Source: JAZIHH01 sp036678685 (GTDB taxonomy: Bacteria > Bacillota > UBA4882 > UBA10575). From it: a stretch of DNA of 64,000 nt. Location: the NCBI GenBank assembly GCA_036678685.1, contig JAZIHH010000027.1, forward strand, positions 1 through 64,000, given 5' to 3'. The translations under genes and the position numbers were made by a program. Positions 8,431 through 17,056 of this stretch are shown piece by piece. Numbering within the stretch: the first letter of the stretch is position 1; each line of letters begins with the position of its first letter. The notes below the pieces were generated by a model that did no database searches, was not told the origin of the DNA, and saw only the letters and a program-made list of their open reading frames with translations.

Positions 8431-8508
8431 GACATGCCGTACCAGAGTAAAATCTGGAGTTTAAGAAAGAATGATTTGAAGAAAAGATGTACGAAGGAGA
8501 AGATTGTT

Positions 8509-9081
8509 ATGAATAATGCAAAACCGATACCTGTTCTAAAGCTAAAGATGTCTTTAAGAGATTCAGATCCTTTGATTTGGCGCAGTATTATAGTTCCTAC
8601 TAGCACAAGATTACATGGGTTACACAAGATGATTCAAATACTAATGCAATGGTTGGATTATCATTTATATTGTTTTGAGTTCAGGGGAGAAACATACGAA
8701 GAACCAGATCCTGAGGCAACAGGAAAGAATTCAAGAAGGATAAAACTTGCAGGTTTAAAACTTAAGAAGGGTGATGTCTTCACGTATAGATATGACTATG
8801 GTGATAATTGGATAATTGATATTCTTGTAGAGGAAACCGGAACTATAGGTGAAGATTCAATACTTCCATGGTTAGTTGATGGCGAGCGTTCTGGTCCGCC
8901 GGAAGATTGTGGTGGTATACCTGGTTTAGAAAATATACTGGAAGCATGCAAAAATCGGAAAAAATCAGAATATAGAGATATTCTTGAGTGGTTGGGTGAT
9001 GACTATGATCCCGAAAAATTTGATAGAAGAACAACCAACCATTTTTTAGTATTGGCATCGGCTTGGCTTGGTCTTACTTAA
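8509..9081 (+). CDS. Plasmid pRiA4b ORF-3-like protein (copy 1)
   Basis: Encodes 190 aa from ATG 8509 with AAGGAG 9 nt upstream; longer frames start in or next to the attC and are not favoured. Recognised pattern of the pRiA4b ORF-3 family (PF07929): LKMSLRDSDPLIWRSIIVP, LHGLHKMIQILMQWLDYHLYCFEF, FTYRYDYGDNWIIDI, GPPEDCGGIPGLENIL, then WLGDDYDPEKFD. The biochemical role is unknown, although the family is widespread on mobile DNA. The cassette is repeated identically at 10961-11792, and two decayed copies lie at 37.2 and 43.2 kb. Confidence 0.88.
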   Translation: MNNAKPIPVLKLKMSLRDSDPLIWRSIIVPTSTRLHGLHKMIQILMQWLDYHLYCFEFRGETYEEPDPEATGKNSRRIKLAGLKLKKGDVFTYRYDYGDNWIIDILVEETGTIGEDSILPWLVDGERSGPPEDCGGIPGLENILEACKNRKKSEYRDILEWLGDDYDPEKFDRRTTNHFLVLASAWLGLT

Positions 9082-9101
9082 GTAATCAAAAATGGCACGT
9101 C

Positions 9102-9262
9102 ATATAACAACAGGGTTCCCGGCTCCGTTCCCTTCGGTCACTCCGGCCCATATTGCCGGGCCTAAGCCAGGTCTGGACGGCACCGCCTTATTAAGAGCAA
9201 GCACTAGGGTTCAGTCGGTGCCTCTAAGGCCCGGCAACATCGGGAACCCGGAAACGATGGCC
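9102..9262 (+). repeat. attC, family B (followed by D element)
   Basis: R'' ATATAAC (9102-9108) complements the cassette start GTTATAT; the site ends in GATGGCC (9256-9262), the start of an ORF-less D element, instead of GTT. Confidence 0.9.
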
Positions 9263-9454
9263 AAAATCGCTCGCTACGCTCGCTCTTTTGGCCATCGTGC
9301 GCCGGGTTCCACCCGGAGCTGTCCGCTGCCGCTCGCTCCGCTCGCGACATCGGCCATCTCCGGGTTTGCGCCGCTCACTGCGTTCGCTAAACTCCTTCGC
9401 CAAGAAAAAGCAAGCTTTTTCTATGGCTCAGGAGCTTCGCAAACCCGGCGCACG
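9257..9454 (+). mobile_element. D element 1: ORF-less miniature cassette with own attC-like fold
   Basis: This 198-bp unit is placed exactly at an attC recombination point. It starts ATGGCCAAAATCGC and has GGCCATC at 9290-9296, complementary to its own start. That is followed by the arm GTGCGCCGGGTT, which pairs with AACCCGGCGCAC at the end (9442-9453). No plausible gene is present. It is followed by GATATAC (9454-9460), the start of the next cassette. Confidence 0.75.
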
Positions 9455-9512
9455 ATATACGCCATACCATACTAAGGTCGGCGCCATTGTGGACACGGCC
9501 TGAAATGAGCGG

Positions 9513-10472
9513 GTGATTTTTAGGATTATGTGGCAAAATGTGTTAGTGTCACCAGGTACTGTATTTGATATTTTAAATAATAAATTTATCGAGTTGCAGC
9601 AAAAAAGTGCCAATAGTTTTCCTGATCTTCGTTCATCGCAGAGCCTTTTATTAGGGTCAGATTATAGTGGGGAGACATCTGATGCTCCTTATTATGTATA
9701 TTCGTTTATTTTTACAACATTGGATTCTTGGGCAAAATGGGAACCTATCCGTTTACAGATTAGAAAAGAAATATTTTCAGATTCAAGAAGAATGTCATTT
9801 AAAAATCTTGGTGATAATCAAAGAAAGCGGGCACTAATACCTATGCTTAATGCAGCAAATTCTCTTGAAGGTTTATCATTTTCCATTGCAATCAATAAAA
9901 AGTGTAAATCATTATTTTCAGGTGAGGTACCATTAGATTTGCAGAATCCATCCTTTGAACCATATAAAAAATGGAAAAGTAGTGTTTTAGAAAAGGCGTT
10001 TATCACAATTCATTTTTTAGCTTTTATTCTTGCGGGGTTAAGTAAAACAGGACAAAATGTTCTTTGGTTTTCAGATGAAGATAATATTGTAGCGAATGAT
10101 CAAAGGGTTTATGAGCTTACAAACCTTTTTGCTTGGATCAGTAGTGAATATCTTAGGTTTTCTTTAGGTCATTTACGCTGTGGAACAAGTCGTTGTGATA
10201 ATGGAACACGACAAATTGAGGATTTTTTAGCAATTCCGGATCTGATAGGTGGAGCGATATCTGAACAGCTTAAGTTAAAAAAAGAAGAACCGTCAGAGTT
10301 ACCGGGTGTTTTCTGGATACATAGAGGAGATTTCTCAAACAAAACAAGATCAATCACATGGTGGCTTTCAAATTGTGATTTTCCATTAAAAAGAATGGTT
10401 TGCTTAGTTGACCCAGCCAAAGAAGGTCAAGGAGATGGAATTTCATTTTTCCATTTTCATAATCAATACTAA
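9513..10472 (+). CDS. Unknown protein, cassette cargo
   Basis: Encodes 319 aa from GTG 9513; ATG 9528 is an alternative, and neither has a strong ribosome binding site. No family is recognised. It appears soluble, with aromatic-rich segments (SDAPYYVYSFIFTTLDSWAKWEPIRLQIRK) and a helical middle (AFITIHFLAFILAGLSKTGQNVLWFSDEDNIVAND). The paired acidic residues near FSDEDNI could suggest an RNase H-like or DUF3800-like fold, but this is speculative. The cassette is notable for its GATATAC/GTATATC boundary boxes. Confidence 0.5.
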   Translation: MIFRIMWQNVLVSPGTVFDILNNKFIELQQKSANSFPDLRSSQSLLLGSDYSGETSDAPYYVYSFIFTTLDSWAKWEPIRLQIRKEIFSDSRRMSFKNLGDNQRKRALIPMLNAANSLEGLSFSIAINKKCKSLFSGEVPLDLQNPSFEPYKKWKSSVLEKAFITIHFLAFILAGLSKTGQNVLWFSDEDNIVANDQRVYELTNLFAWISSEYLRFSLGHLRCGTSRCDNGTRQIEDFLAIPDLIGGAISEQLKLKKEEPSELPGVFWIHRGDFSNKTRSITWWLSNCDFPLKRMVCLVDPAKEGQGDGISFFHFHNQY

Positions 10473-10564
10473 AAAAATGTGATTATAAACATGGAAGTTA
10501 ACTAGCTAACCAATCCGTGGATCAGTTGGTGTGAGGGTGAACTGGACGAGGAGTCTGGTACGGC

Positions 10565-10768
10565 GTATATCAGCACGATTACCGCTGACGGGGCGCGGAT
10601 AGTGGATCATGATGACAAATCGAAGAAGTCAAATCATGAAGTTTACGCGCCCACAGCCATGGACCTAAGCGCAGTCGCGCCCGGCTTGCCCGGGTCTAAG
10701 TGGCGTCGCACTAAGGCCCGGTCTGCGCCTTAAGGTCCATGGCCGTCGGTAATCGGCAAACGATGGCC
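10565..10768 (+). repeat. attC, family C, with non-canonical R'' box
   Basis: R'' is GTATATC (10565-10571), complementary to this cassette's start GATATAC at 9454. Canonical attC would have AAC where this has ATC. The arms CGATTACCGCTGACG and CCGTCGGTAATCG pair; the site ends at GATGGCC (10762-10768). Confidence 0.88.
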
Positions 10769-10960
10769 AAAATCGCTCGCTACGCTCGCTCTTTTGGCCA
10801 TCGTGCGCCGGGTTCCACCCGGAGCTGTCCGCTGCCGCTCGCTCCGCTCGCGACATCGGCCATCTCCGGGTTTGCGCCGCTCACTGCGTTCGCTAAACTC
10901 CTTCGCCAAGAAAAAGCAAGCTTTTTCTATGGCTCAGGAGCTTCGCAAACCCGGCGCACG
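10763..10960 (+). mobile_element. D element 2: ORF-less miniature cassette
   Basis: 198 bp, identical in layout to the element at 9257, here inserted after a family C attC. GGCCATC is at 10796-10802, and the closing arm AACCCGGCGCAC is followed by GTTATAT (10960-10966). Confidence 0.75.
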
Positions 10961-11044
10961 TTATATGACATGCCGTACCAGAGTAAAATCTGGAGTTTAA
11001 GAAAGAATGATTTGAAGAAAAGATGTACGAAGGAGAAGATTGTT

Positions 11045-11617
11045 ATGAATAATGCAAAACCGATACCTGTTCTAAAGCTAAAGATGTCTTTAAGAGATTC
11101 AGATCCTTTGATTTGGCGCAGTATTATAGTTCCTACTAGCACAAGATTACATGGGTTACACAAGATGATTCAAATACTAATGCAATGGTTGGATTATCAT
11201 TTATATTGTTTTGAGTTCAGGGGAGAAACATACGAAGAACCAGATCCTGAGGCAACAGGAAAGAATTCAAGAAGGATAAAACTTGCAGGTTTAAAACTTA
11301 AGAAGGGTGATGTCTTCACGTATAGATATGACTATGGTGATAATTGGATAATTGATATTCTTGTAGAGGAAACCGGAACTATAGGTGAAGATTCAATACT
11401 TCCATGGTTAGTTGATGGCGAGCGTTCTGGTCCGCCGGAAGATTGTGGTGGTATACCTGGTTTAGAAAATATACTGGAAGCATGCAAAAATCGGAAAAAA
11501 TCAGAATATAGAGATATTCTTGAGTGGTTGGGTGATGACTATGATCCCGAAAAATTTGATAGAAGAACAACCAACCATTTTTTAGTATTGGCATCGGCTT
11601 GGCTTGGTCTTACTTAA
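11045..11617 (+). CDS. Plasmid pRiA4b ORF-3-like protein (copy 2)
   Basis: Encodes 190 aa from ATG 11045, identical in protein sequence to the gene at 8509-9081. The whole cassette, including the leader, appears duplicated; in the attC I see one difference (CCCTTTGG for CCCTTCGG). The very high identity points to a recent duplication, either by cassette re-insertion or by unequal exchange. Confidence 0.88.
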   Translation: MNNAKPIPVLKLKMSLRDSDPLIWRSIIVPTSTRLHGLHKMIQILMQWLDYHLYCFEFRGETYEEPDPEATGKNSRRIKLAGLKLKKGDVFTYRYDYGDNWIIDILVEETGTIGEDSILPWLVDGERSGPPEDCGGIPGLENILEACKNRKKSEYRDILEWLGDDYDPEKFDRRTTNHFLVLASAWLGLT

Positions 11618-11637
11618 GTAATCAAAAATGGCACGTC

Positions 11638-11798
11638 ATATAACAACAGGGTTCCCGGCTCCGTTCCCTTTGGTCACTCCGGCCCATATTGCCGGGCCTA
11701 AGCCAGGTCTGGACGGCACCGCCTTATTAAGAGCAAGCACTAGGGTTCAGTCGGTGCCTCTAAGGCCCGGCAACATCGGGAACCCGGAAACGTTATAC
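11638..11798 (+). repeat. attC, family B
   Basis: R'' ATATAAC (11638-11644) complements the cassette start GTTATAT; R' GTTATAC at 11792-11798. Confidence 0.92.
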
Positions 11799-11831
11799 GA
11801 AATGATGCTAATTGGGGTGTGATCGTTTATT

Positions 11832-12782
11832 TTGGGGAATATTGAGCTTAATATTTATTGTGATGAAATCAAAGAAGAAACAATTAAATATATGCATGTA
11901 GATAATGAAAAATGGATTTACATTGGGATTTTAATAGTTCCTGTAGATAAAGAAGAACAATTGATACGATCCCTGTTAAACAAACGTTGCGGTAATCCAG
12001 AAGCTCGTGAATGGGGAAAATGTGAAAGAGAATGTAGTTTCCATGAAAAAAATGACAAAGAAGTACATTACAAAAAACTTGGTACAAAGGATAGATATTT
12101 TATAGCTGAGAGATGGTTGGATTTTTTTATGGAGGACCGTGAACTTACTTGGTTTTACATATTGGGAATAAATTTAACAAATCTAAACTATGATTTCTTT
12201 GGAAACGCTAGCGGGAGTGAAAGATTCCTTAGAATATATAATAGGTTCTTTCGTATGGCAATACAAAAATCCGTAAAGAGTTATTTTTCTAGCTACGACA
12301 CAATTACGATAAATAATCTTGTTCATGATATTTCTGACTTACAGCATACAGAATTATTTCCCTGGCACAGCATTTACAGGTTGCAAAGTGAAGATGAGAA
12401 AATATGTTTTACCAAAGATTCAATTGAATTCCTTGATTCTGATCATCGTAAGTCCTTTGATAAAAGATCGAACCTAATACAATATATTGATTTGCTGATG
12501 GGTGTGATAGCTAATTGTTTTCACTATTCGACTTCTGATGAGAACAAAACAAATCTATCCTTAAAGTTGTTACCAATTGTTGAGCGTTTAATATATCAAC
12601 CTGGTAACATCAATAGCAGATATAGATATGTAAATAGACTCTGTATTGATTTTTTTCCTAAATTTAAATTGGATACTGTAGATGAATTCGAAAGGAAATT
12701 TCAAAGAATCAATAGTTTTTTTAAAGAAAGGGAAATTAGGATTAAAAGATTAACCCAACCGCCGTTACCAATATTTGAGTAG
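11832..12782 (+). CDS. DUF3800-like protein (RNase H-like fold), cassette cargo
   Basis: Encodes 316 aa from TTG 11832; GGGGTG lies about 12 nt upstream, so the exact start is uncertain. The N-terminal ELNIYCDE strand, the EVHYKKL motif, and the C-terminal DHRKSFDKRSNLIQYIDLLMGVI segment together resemble DUF3800 proteins. In that family an initial DES-type motif and a late S-x-QxxDL motif line a putative metal site. DUF3800 genes are frequent in phage-defence islands. Here the first motif reads CDEIKEE, which is divergent. Confidence 0.6.
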   Translation: MGNIELNIYCDEIKEETIKYMHVDNEKWIYIGILIVPVDKEEQLIRSLLNKRCGNPEAREWGKCERECSFHEKNDKEVHYKKLGTKDRYFIAERWLDFFMEDRELTWFYILGINLTNLNYDFFGNASGSERFLRIYNRFFRMAIQKSVKSYFSSYDTITINNLVHDISDLQHTELFPWHSIYRLQSEDEKICFTKDSIEFLDSDHRKSFDKRSNLIQYIDLLMGVIANCFHYSTSDENKTNLSLKLLPIVERLIYQPGNINSRYRYVNRLCIDFFPKFKLDTVDEFERKFQRINSFFKEREIRIKRLTQPPLPIFE

Positions 12783-12795
12783 GTGGCATCACTTC

Positions 12796-12943
12796 GTATA
12801 ACATAACATTGCCGCTTCGGGCCGCGGAAAGTCTACTCATGCTGTTGGACAAGTTAGCATGTCATGAAGTAGACGCGGCCACATCGATTCGCCAAGCGCG
12901 TCGCGCTAAAGCTCATCGACGTCGGCAATGCAAAACGTTAGCC
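12796..12943 (+). repeat. attC, family A
   Basis: R'' GTATAAC (12796-12802) complements the cassette start GTTATAC; R' GTTAGCC at 12937-12943. The inner hairpin GTCTACTCATG/CATGAAGTAGAC carries covarying bases relative to other A sites. Confidence 0.92.
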
Positions 12944-13147
12944 GCCATACCAGAATTGTTGGTCATATATCATTTGCGAAATTCTTTGAAATAGAGAGTT
13001 TCATATGGTAGCCTTTGCAGATTTGGAAGTAATAAGCGTTTGTTGAGGAAAGGTACAAACCTGGGGGATTACGTCTTAGTTATGACTACAGAAAAGAGTG
13101 GGTTTAAGGAGTAGTTATGGCTTGAGAATCTGCGGATTTTAACAATT

Positions 13148-13942
13148 TTGAACGTAAGCCATAATTATTTTAAAGTAAAAAGCGAGAGTGAAAATGTTTT
13201 GATTTTAGTATTAATCATTATTGGTTTAGTTGTCTTATTTAGGTCCAATTTACCTAAAGCCAAGGGGGCTAAAGGCGAATTAAGGGTTGCAAGACAATTA
13301 CGAAAACTAAAGGATGAGCAATACAAAGTCTTTAATGATGTTTTAATAAGGACAGGTACTCGAAGTAGCCAGATTGACCATATTGTCGTATCAATTTATG
13401 GTATTTATGTTATTGAAACTAAGAATTATAGTGGTTGGATTCATGGAAACGAGAATTCCGAATACTGGACTCAATCTATATATAACGAGAAAGCAAAATT
13501 TAGAAACCCTATAAAACAAAACTGGGCACATATATATGCTTTAAAAGAAGTACTTTCGGATTTTCAACAAGTAAGGTACTATCCCATAGTAGTTTTTGCA
13601 GGTAGCGGAGAATTAAAAAACATAGTATCAAAATCACTAGTCATATACGACCATCAACTCTTTCAGACAATTATGGACAAAAGAGGAACACCCATTTTAA
13701 CAATTGAGCAAGTGAACAAAATTGCAGCTAAACTTGAAGAAATTAACATCAAAGATAAAAAACTAAGAAAACAGCATATTCATCAGGTAAAAAATTATGC
13801 ATATGAGCGGAAAATAAAGGAGGAATCATTAATTTGTCCCAGGTGTGGTGGTGATTTAGTTAATAGGGAAGGGTCATTTGGAAAGTTTTATGGTTGCTCA
13901 AACTATCCTAAATGTAGATATAAGCTGAATTATCGGGCATGA
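13148..13942 (+). CDS. NERD-domain protein with membrane anchor and topoisomerase-type zinc ribbon
   Basis: Encodes 264 aa from TTG 13148 (weak start signals; a later TTG is possible). An N-terminal helix, LILVLIIIGLVVLF, is followed by a NERD (nuclease-related) domain at about 40-160: AKGELRVARQL, TRSSQIDHIVVSIYGIYVIETKNYSGWI and the NPIKQNWAHIYAL helix. The C-terminus (residues 225-262) is a zinc ribbon: CPRCGGDLVNREG...FYGCSNYPKCRY. Family knowledge places NERD in the restriction-endonuclease-like superfamily, and D-I-D/E-T-K residues are visible. Cleavage or sensing of DNA at the membrane is an inference. A leader of about 205 bp precedes it in the cassette with nothing recognisable. Confidence 0.82.
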   Translation: MNVSHNYFKVKSESENVLILVLIIIGLVVLFRSNLPKAKGAKGELRVARQLRKLKDEQYKVFNDVLIRTGTRSSQIDHIVVSIYGIYVIETKNYSGWIHGNENSEYWTQSIYNEKAKFRNPIKQNWAHIYALKEVLSDFQQVRYYPIVVFAGSGELKNIVSKSLVIYDHQLFQTIMDKRGTPILTIEQVNKIAAKLEEINIKDKKLRKQHIHQVKNYAYERKIKEESLICPRCGGDLVNREGSFGKFYGCSNYPKCRYKLNYRA

Positions 13943-14084
13943 CAGCTTGATCAGGAATTGCTTGTAGGTTGTGCCTTTGCTAAATGCCATAGCATAAAAT
14001 TGCTAATATATTGTTTTTGAAAAAGTTGTTAAAGAAAATAAATGTAAGATATAAGATTTTACTTGGTTTTAGGGGAAGTACGGC

Positions 14085-14234
14085 GGCTAACACGGCATTG
14101 CCGCTTCGGGTTGCGGAAAGTGAACACATGATGTTGAACAAGAAAGCTATGTCATGAAGTAGACGCGGCCACATCGATTCGCCAAGCGCGGTCGCGCTAA
14201 GGCTCATCGACGTCGGCAATGCCAAACGTTAGGC
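14085..14234 (+). repeat. attC, family A
   Basis: R'' GGCTAAC (14085-14091) complements the cassette start GTTAGCC; R' GTTAGGC at 14228-14234. Confidence 0.92.
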
Positions 14235-14276
14235 GACAGTGAACAAACAATAATCATAATTATGAGGTAGAATAAC

Positions 14277-15065
14277 ATGACTGTATTGTATTCTGGATCA
14301 GGGGTAAGTAGTTTTGAAATAATTGAGCTTGCTTTACCAGAAGATAAATGGATACGAATAAAAGAGATAGCGTGTAAGCTTTTAATATCGAAAGGTTACC
14401 AAAAAGCAGCAGATTTTTTAAACTCTGCCCCCTTCCACATATGGGAGGCAACTAATTACTTTGGTGACGAATTTAATGTTTTACAGGCTAAAGTGCCAAT
14501 AGATATATATTCGAAATTGTTTGAATTCAAATCTGATCCAGATGCTAAATTATTATTTAGGGAGATAACAAAGACTTTTTTAGAATTAGGGTTCTATGTG
14601 CGTCATATTGATGTGCTGGTTTCAGATGATTTTGATGAAATGGTTTCCCAACCTGATCCTAAAACAAGTTCTCAAATTGTAGAAAAAGCATTGAGGGATT
14701 CTCAGCAGCTTTTACTATCCTCGGGGCCTGCAAGTGCTGTAGATAGGGTTCATACAGCGTTACATGGTTATTTAAAGGAAATATGTAGAAAATCAGGAAT
14801 TTCATTTCCTGAACAGGCATCGATTACTGAGTTATTTAGGGAAATACGCCAAAAACATCCATCTTTAAATAGCATTAAAGCAGGAGGCGAGGAATCAAAA
14901 CGTATGTTAGGTGGTCTTGCTACAGTCATTGATTGCCTTAATACTCTGCGTAACAAAGCTAGTTTAGCACATCCTAATGAAGAAATCCTTGAAGAAACAG
15001 AAGCAATTTTAGCAATTAATAGTGTAAGGACTCTTTTTCATTATCTTGATAGGAAATTAAGGTAG
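14277..15065 (+). CDS. Abortive-infection (Abi_C-type) protein, cassette cargo
   Basis: Encodes 262 aa from ATG 14277. The C-terminal half matches the Abi_C/AbiJ-like HEPN pattern: a DSQQLLLSSGPASAVDRVHTALHGYL helix, then ESKRMLGGLATVIDCLNTLRNKASLAHPNEE, which carries an R-N-x4-AH motif typical of HEPN-type ribonucleases. The N-terminal half (about 1-120) is not recognised and may sense a trigger. The likely role is phage defence by growth arrest or death of infected cells; this follows from family membership and context, not from any data in the window. Confidence 0.75.
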   Translation: MTVLYSGSGVSSFEIIELALPEDKWIRIKEIACKLLISKGYQKAADFLNSAPFHIWEATNYFGDEFNVLQAKVPIDIYSKLFEFKSDPDAKLLFREITKTFLELGFYVRHIDVLVSDDFDEMVSQPDPKTSSQIVEKALRDSQQLLLSSGPASAVDRVHTALHGYLKEICRKSGISFPEQASITELFREIRQKHPSLNSIKAGGEESKRMLGGLATVIDCLNTLRNKASLAHPNEEILEETEAILAINSVRTLFHYLDRKLR

Positions 15066-15078
15066 TTTGTTCACCATC

Positions 15079-15229
15079 GCCTAACACCGCATTGCCGCTT
15101 CGGGCCTTGTTAAAGTCAACTCATGATGTTGGACAAGCAAGTCGAATCATGAAGTCGACGCGGCCACATCGATTCGTCAAGCGCGGTCGCGCTAAGGCTC
15201 ATCGACGTCGGCAATGCCAAACGTTAGGT
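15079..15229 (+). repeat. attC, family A
   Basis: R'' GCCTAAC (15079-15085) complements the cassette start GTTAGGC; R' GTTAGGT at 15223-15229. Confidence 0.92.
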
Positions 15230-15266
15230 GAAATGCAATGTTGAATAAACCAAGGGGGGATACTTA

Positions 15267-16019
15267 TTGATAAGATTAGACCATTTTGTAGTAAATATTG
15301 ATAACGATGTGGAAAAATTAAAAGCATTAAAGAGGCAGATTGAACCTTTAGGTTATCCCTTTGAACCAACATGGGGAAAAGGAACGAAAGGTTTCAAAGT
15401 GGCTAACATATGGATCGGACTTCAATATCTTGAGATGTTATGGCTGAAGAAAAAGGATGGCGGTGGATGGAAAGCTGATTGGGTAGAAAAATATAATAAC
15501 GGTCATCGCGGTATCATTGCAATATACTTAATGACTGACAGATTAGATGAGATAAAAGAAGAGCTTAAGTATAGGGGAATTCCCGTAAGCGAACCTGAAC
15601 GGGTTAGCTTTCGATGGTTTTTCGGGTTATTAAAGAAGACTATGCCATGGAGGAGTATATTTACTGCTCCTATCCCCGGAACTGATTTGCAAATTTGTTA
15701 CGGAGAGTTGGATAGTCCGGATATTATGAAAAAAATGAAAGCATACATGGTACCGAATGCAGCTGATAATGGAATAGAAGGGATAAGAGAAGCTATTGTT
15801 AAAGGAAGTTTTTCCGAAGAAGCCTGGGTGTATATTCGAAGGCTATTCCCCGATGCCAAACTAATAGGAACCCTGCTGACATACGACATGGGGACAACAT
15901 GTTTATCTTTTGAATCATGGGGAAAATCAGGTTTGAGCGTAGAGTTAAAAGCCGTGACAATCAATAAAAAATACCTGGGAAAAAGTTTTGAGGTAGAGAA
16001 TTTGAAGGTTACAATGTAA
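15267..16019 (+). CDS. VOC / glyoxalase-like domain protein
   Basis: Encodes 250 aa from TTG 15267 with GGGGGG upstream. The N-terminus MIRLDHFVVNIDNDVEKL with the following EPLGYPFEPTWGKGTKGFKVANIWIGLQYLEML is the opening of a vicinal-oxygen-chelate (glyoxalase_3-like) module: one beta-alpha-beta-beta unit with a His in strand 1. A second module is less clear (residues 170-245). VOC proteins include dioxygenases, glyoxalases and antibiotic-binding or -modifying proteins. The substrate is unknown. Confidence 0.72.
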   Translation: MIRLDHFVVNIDNDVEKLKALKRQIEPLGYPFEPTWGKGTKGFKVANIWIGLQYLEMLWLKKKDGGGWKADWVEKYNNGHRGIIAIYLMTDRLDEIKEELKYRGIPVSEPERVSFRWFFGLLKKTMPWRSIFTAPIPGTDLQICYGELDSPDIMKKMKAYMVPNAADNGIEGIREAIVKGSFSEEAWVYIRRLFPDAKLIGTLLTYDMGTTCLSFESWGKSGLSVELKAVTINKKYLGKSFEVENLKVTM

Positions 16020-16032
16020 GCAGTTGCACTTC

Positions 16033-16214
16033 ACCTAACAACGCATTGCCGCTTCGGGCCGCGGTAAGTAATTCATGATGTTGGAAAATTAAGTTGTGTC
16101 ATGAAGCCAACGCGGCCACATCGATTCGCTAACCGAGTCGGCGGGGAGGGTGGGACTCAAGGAAGTAAGCCCGCCTTGTAAGCTCATCGACGTCGGCAAT
16201 GCCAAACGATGGCC
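16033..16214 (+). repeat. attC, family A with long loop (followed by D element)
   Basis: R'' ACCTAAC (16033-16039) complements the cassette start GTTAGGT. The loop is about 34 bp longer than in other A sites (CCGAGTCGGCGGGG...CCCGCC adds a second hairpin). The site ends at GATGGCC (16208-16214). Confidence 0.9.
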
Positions 16215-16345
16215 AAAATCGCTCGCTGCGCTCGCGACATCGGCCATCTCCGGGTTTGCGCCGCTCACTCAAGTTCGCTAAATCCCTTCGTCAAGAAAAT
16301 GCAAGCATTTTCTATGACTCAGGGACTTCGCAAACCCGGCGCACG
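16209..16345 (+). mobile_element. D element 3: shortened ORF-less miniature cassette
   Basis: 137 bp. Compared with the 198-bp form it lacks the first GGCCATC and its left arm; the junction falls in repeated CGCTCG sequence, suggesting slippage or recombination. A second GGCCATC (16242-16248) and the arm CCGGGTTTGCG still pair with the closing CGCAAACCCGG. It ends at GTTATAC (16345-16351). Confidence 0.7.
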
Positions 16346-16378
16346 TTATACGACATATCTTTATGGAGAGGATTCTAG

Positions 16379-16822
16379 ATGAAAAAAATTATGTTTGATA
16401 CTAACGTATTTGATAAATTACCCAAGATTATCGAAAAAATAAAAAAGTCGGCGGAAGTACAATATGAATATTACATTACAACCATACAAATTGAAGAACT
16501 GTGCGAAATTCCTGATACAAAAAAAGATATTAGAGTTAAGAACATATTAATGCTAGCTGAGCTTAGAGCAAAACTTGTGCCGATTTCTCTATTAATTCTT
16601 AATGGTAGGGCAAGATTAGGATATGTAAGGCTAGGCTCTGGGGAGGTTTATAGAAAGATAGTAAAAAGTAACGGAAGTAATACTGATGATGCAGTGATTG
16701 CAGATACGGCTGTTTCTGAAGGTTGTACATTAATAACTGAAGATAAAGATCTTTATACCCGAATGAAAAATAATGGTTATGATGTTATGTATTTAGATGA
16801 TTTTATAAATACTATCGATTAG
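16379..16822 (+). CDS. PIN-domain protein, cassette cargo
   Basis: Encodes 147 aa from ATG 16379 with GGAGAGG upstream. PIN acidic motifs are visible: KIMFDTNVFDKL at the N-terminus, NTDDAVIADTAVSEG in the middle and LITEDKDLYTRM near the end, matching the D...D...D arrangement of the fold. It is a predicted Mg-dependent RNase, perhaps a toxin, but no antitoxin lies in the cassette (16346-17050). The length fits VapC-type proteins. Confidence 0.75.
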   Translation: MKKIMFDTNVFDKLPKIIEKIKKSAEVQYEYYITTIQIEELCEIPDTKKDIRVKNILMLAELRAKLVPISLLILNGRARLGYVRLGSGEVYRKIVKSNGSNTDDAVIADTAVSEGCTLITEDKDLYTRMKNNGYDVMYLDDFINTID

Positions 16823-16852
16823 TCTGATTGCATTTTTCTGTTTTGATACGTC

Positions 16853-17056
16853 GTATAACAGCACGATTACCGCTGACGGGGCGCGGAGAGTGGATCATGA
16901 TGACAAATCAAAGAAGTTAAATCATGAAGAGTACGCGCCCACAGCCATGGACCAAAGCGCGGTCGCGCCCGGCTTGCCCGGGCCTAAGTGGCGTCGCACT
17001 AAGGCCCGGCCGACGCCTTAATGTCCATGGCCGTCGGTAATCGGCAAACGTTGTAT
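16853..17056 (+). repeat. attC, family C, R' box split by an IS110-family element
   Basis: R'' GTATAAC (16853-16859) complements the cassette start GTTATAC. At the right end AAACGTT is followed not by a cassette but by the IS. The original R' (GTTATGT) reappears on the far side of the IS at 18796-18802. Confidence 0.92.

Noticed and set aside
9250..9475. Arg- and Ser-rich reading frames across the D elements
   Set aside because: They exist in several frames and both strands because of the GC-rich palindrome and have no ribosome binding sites.
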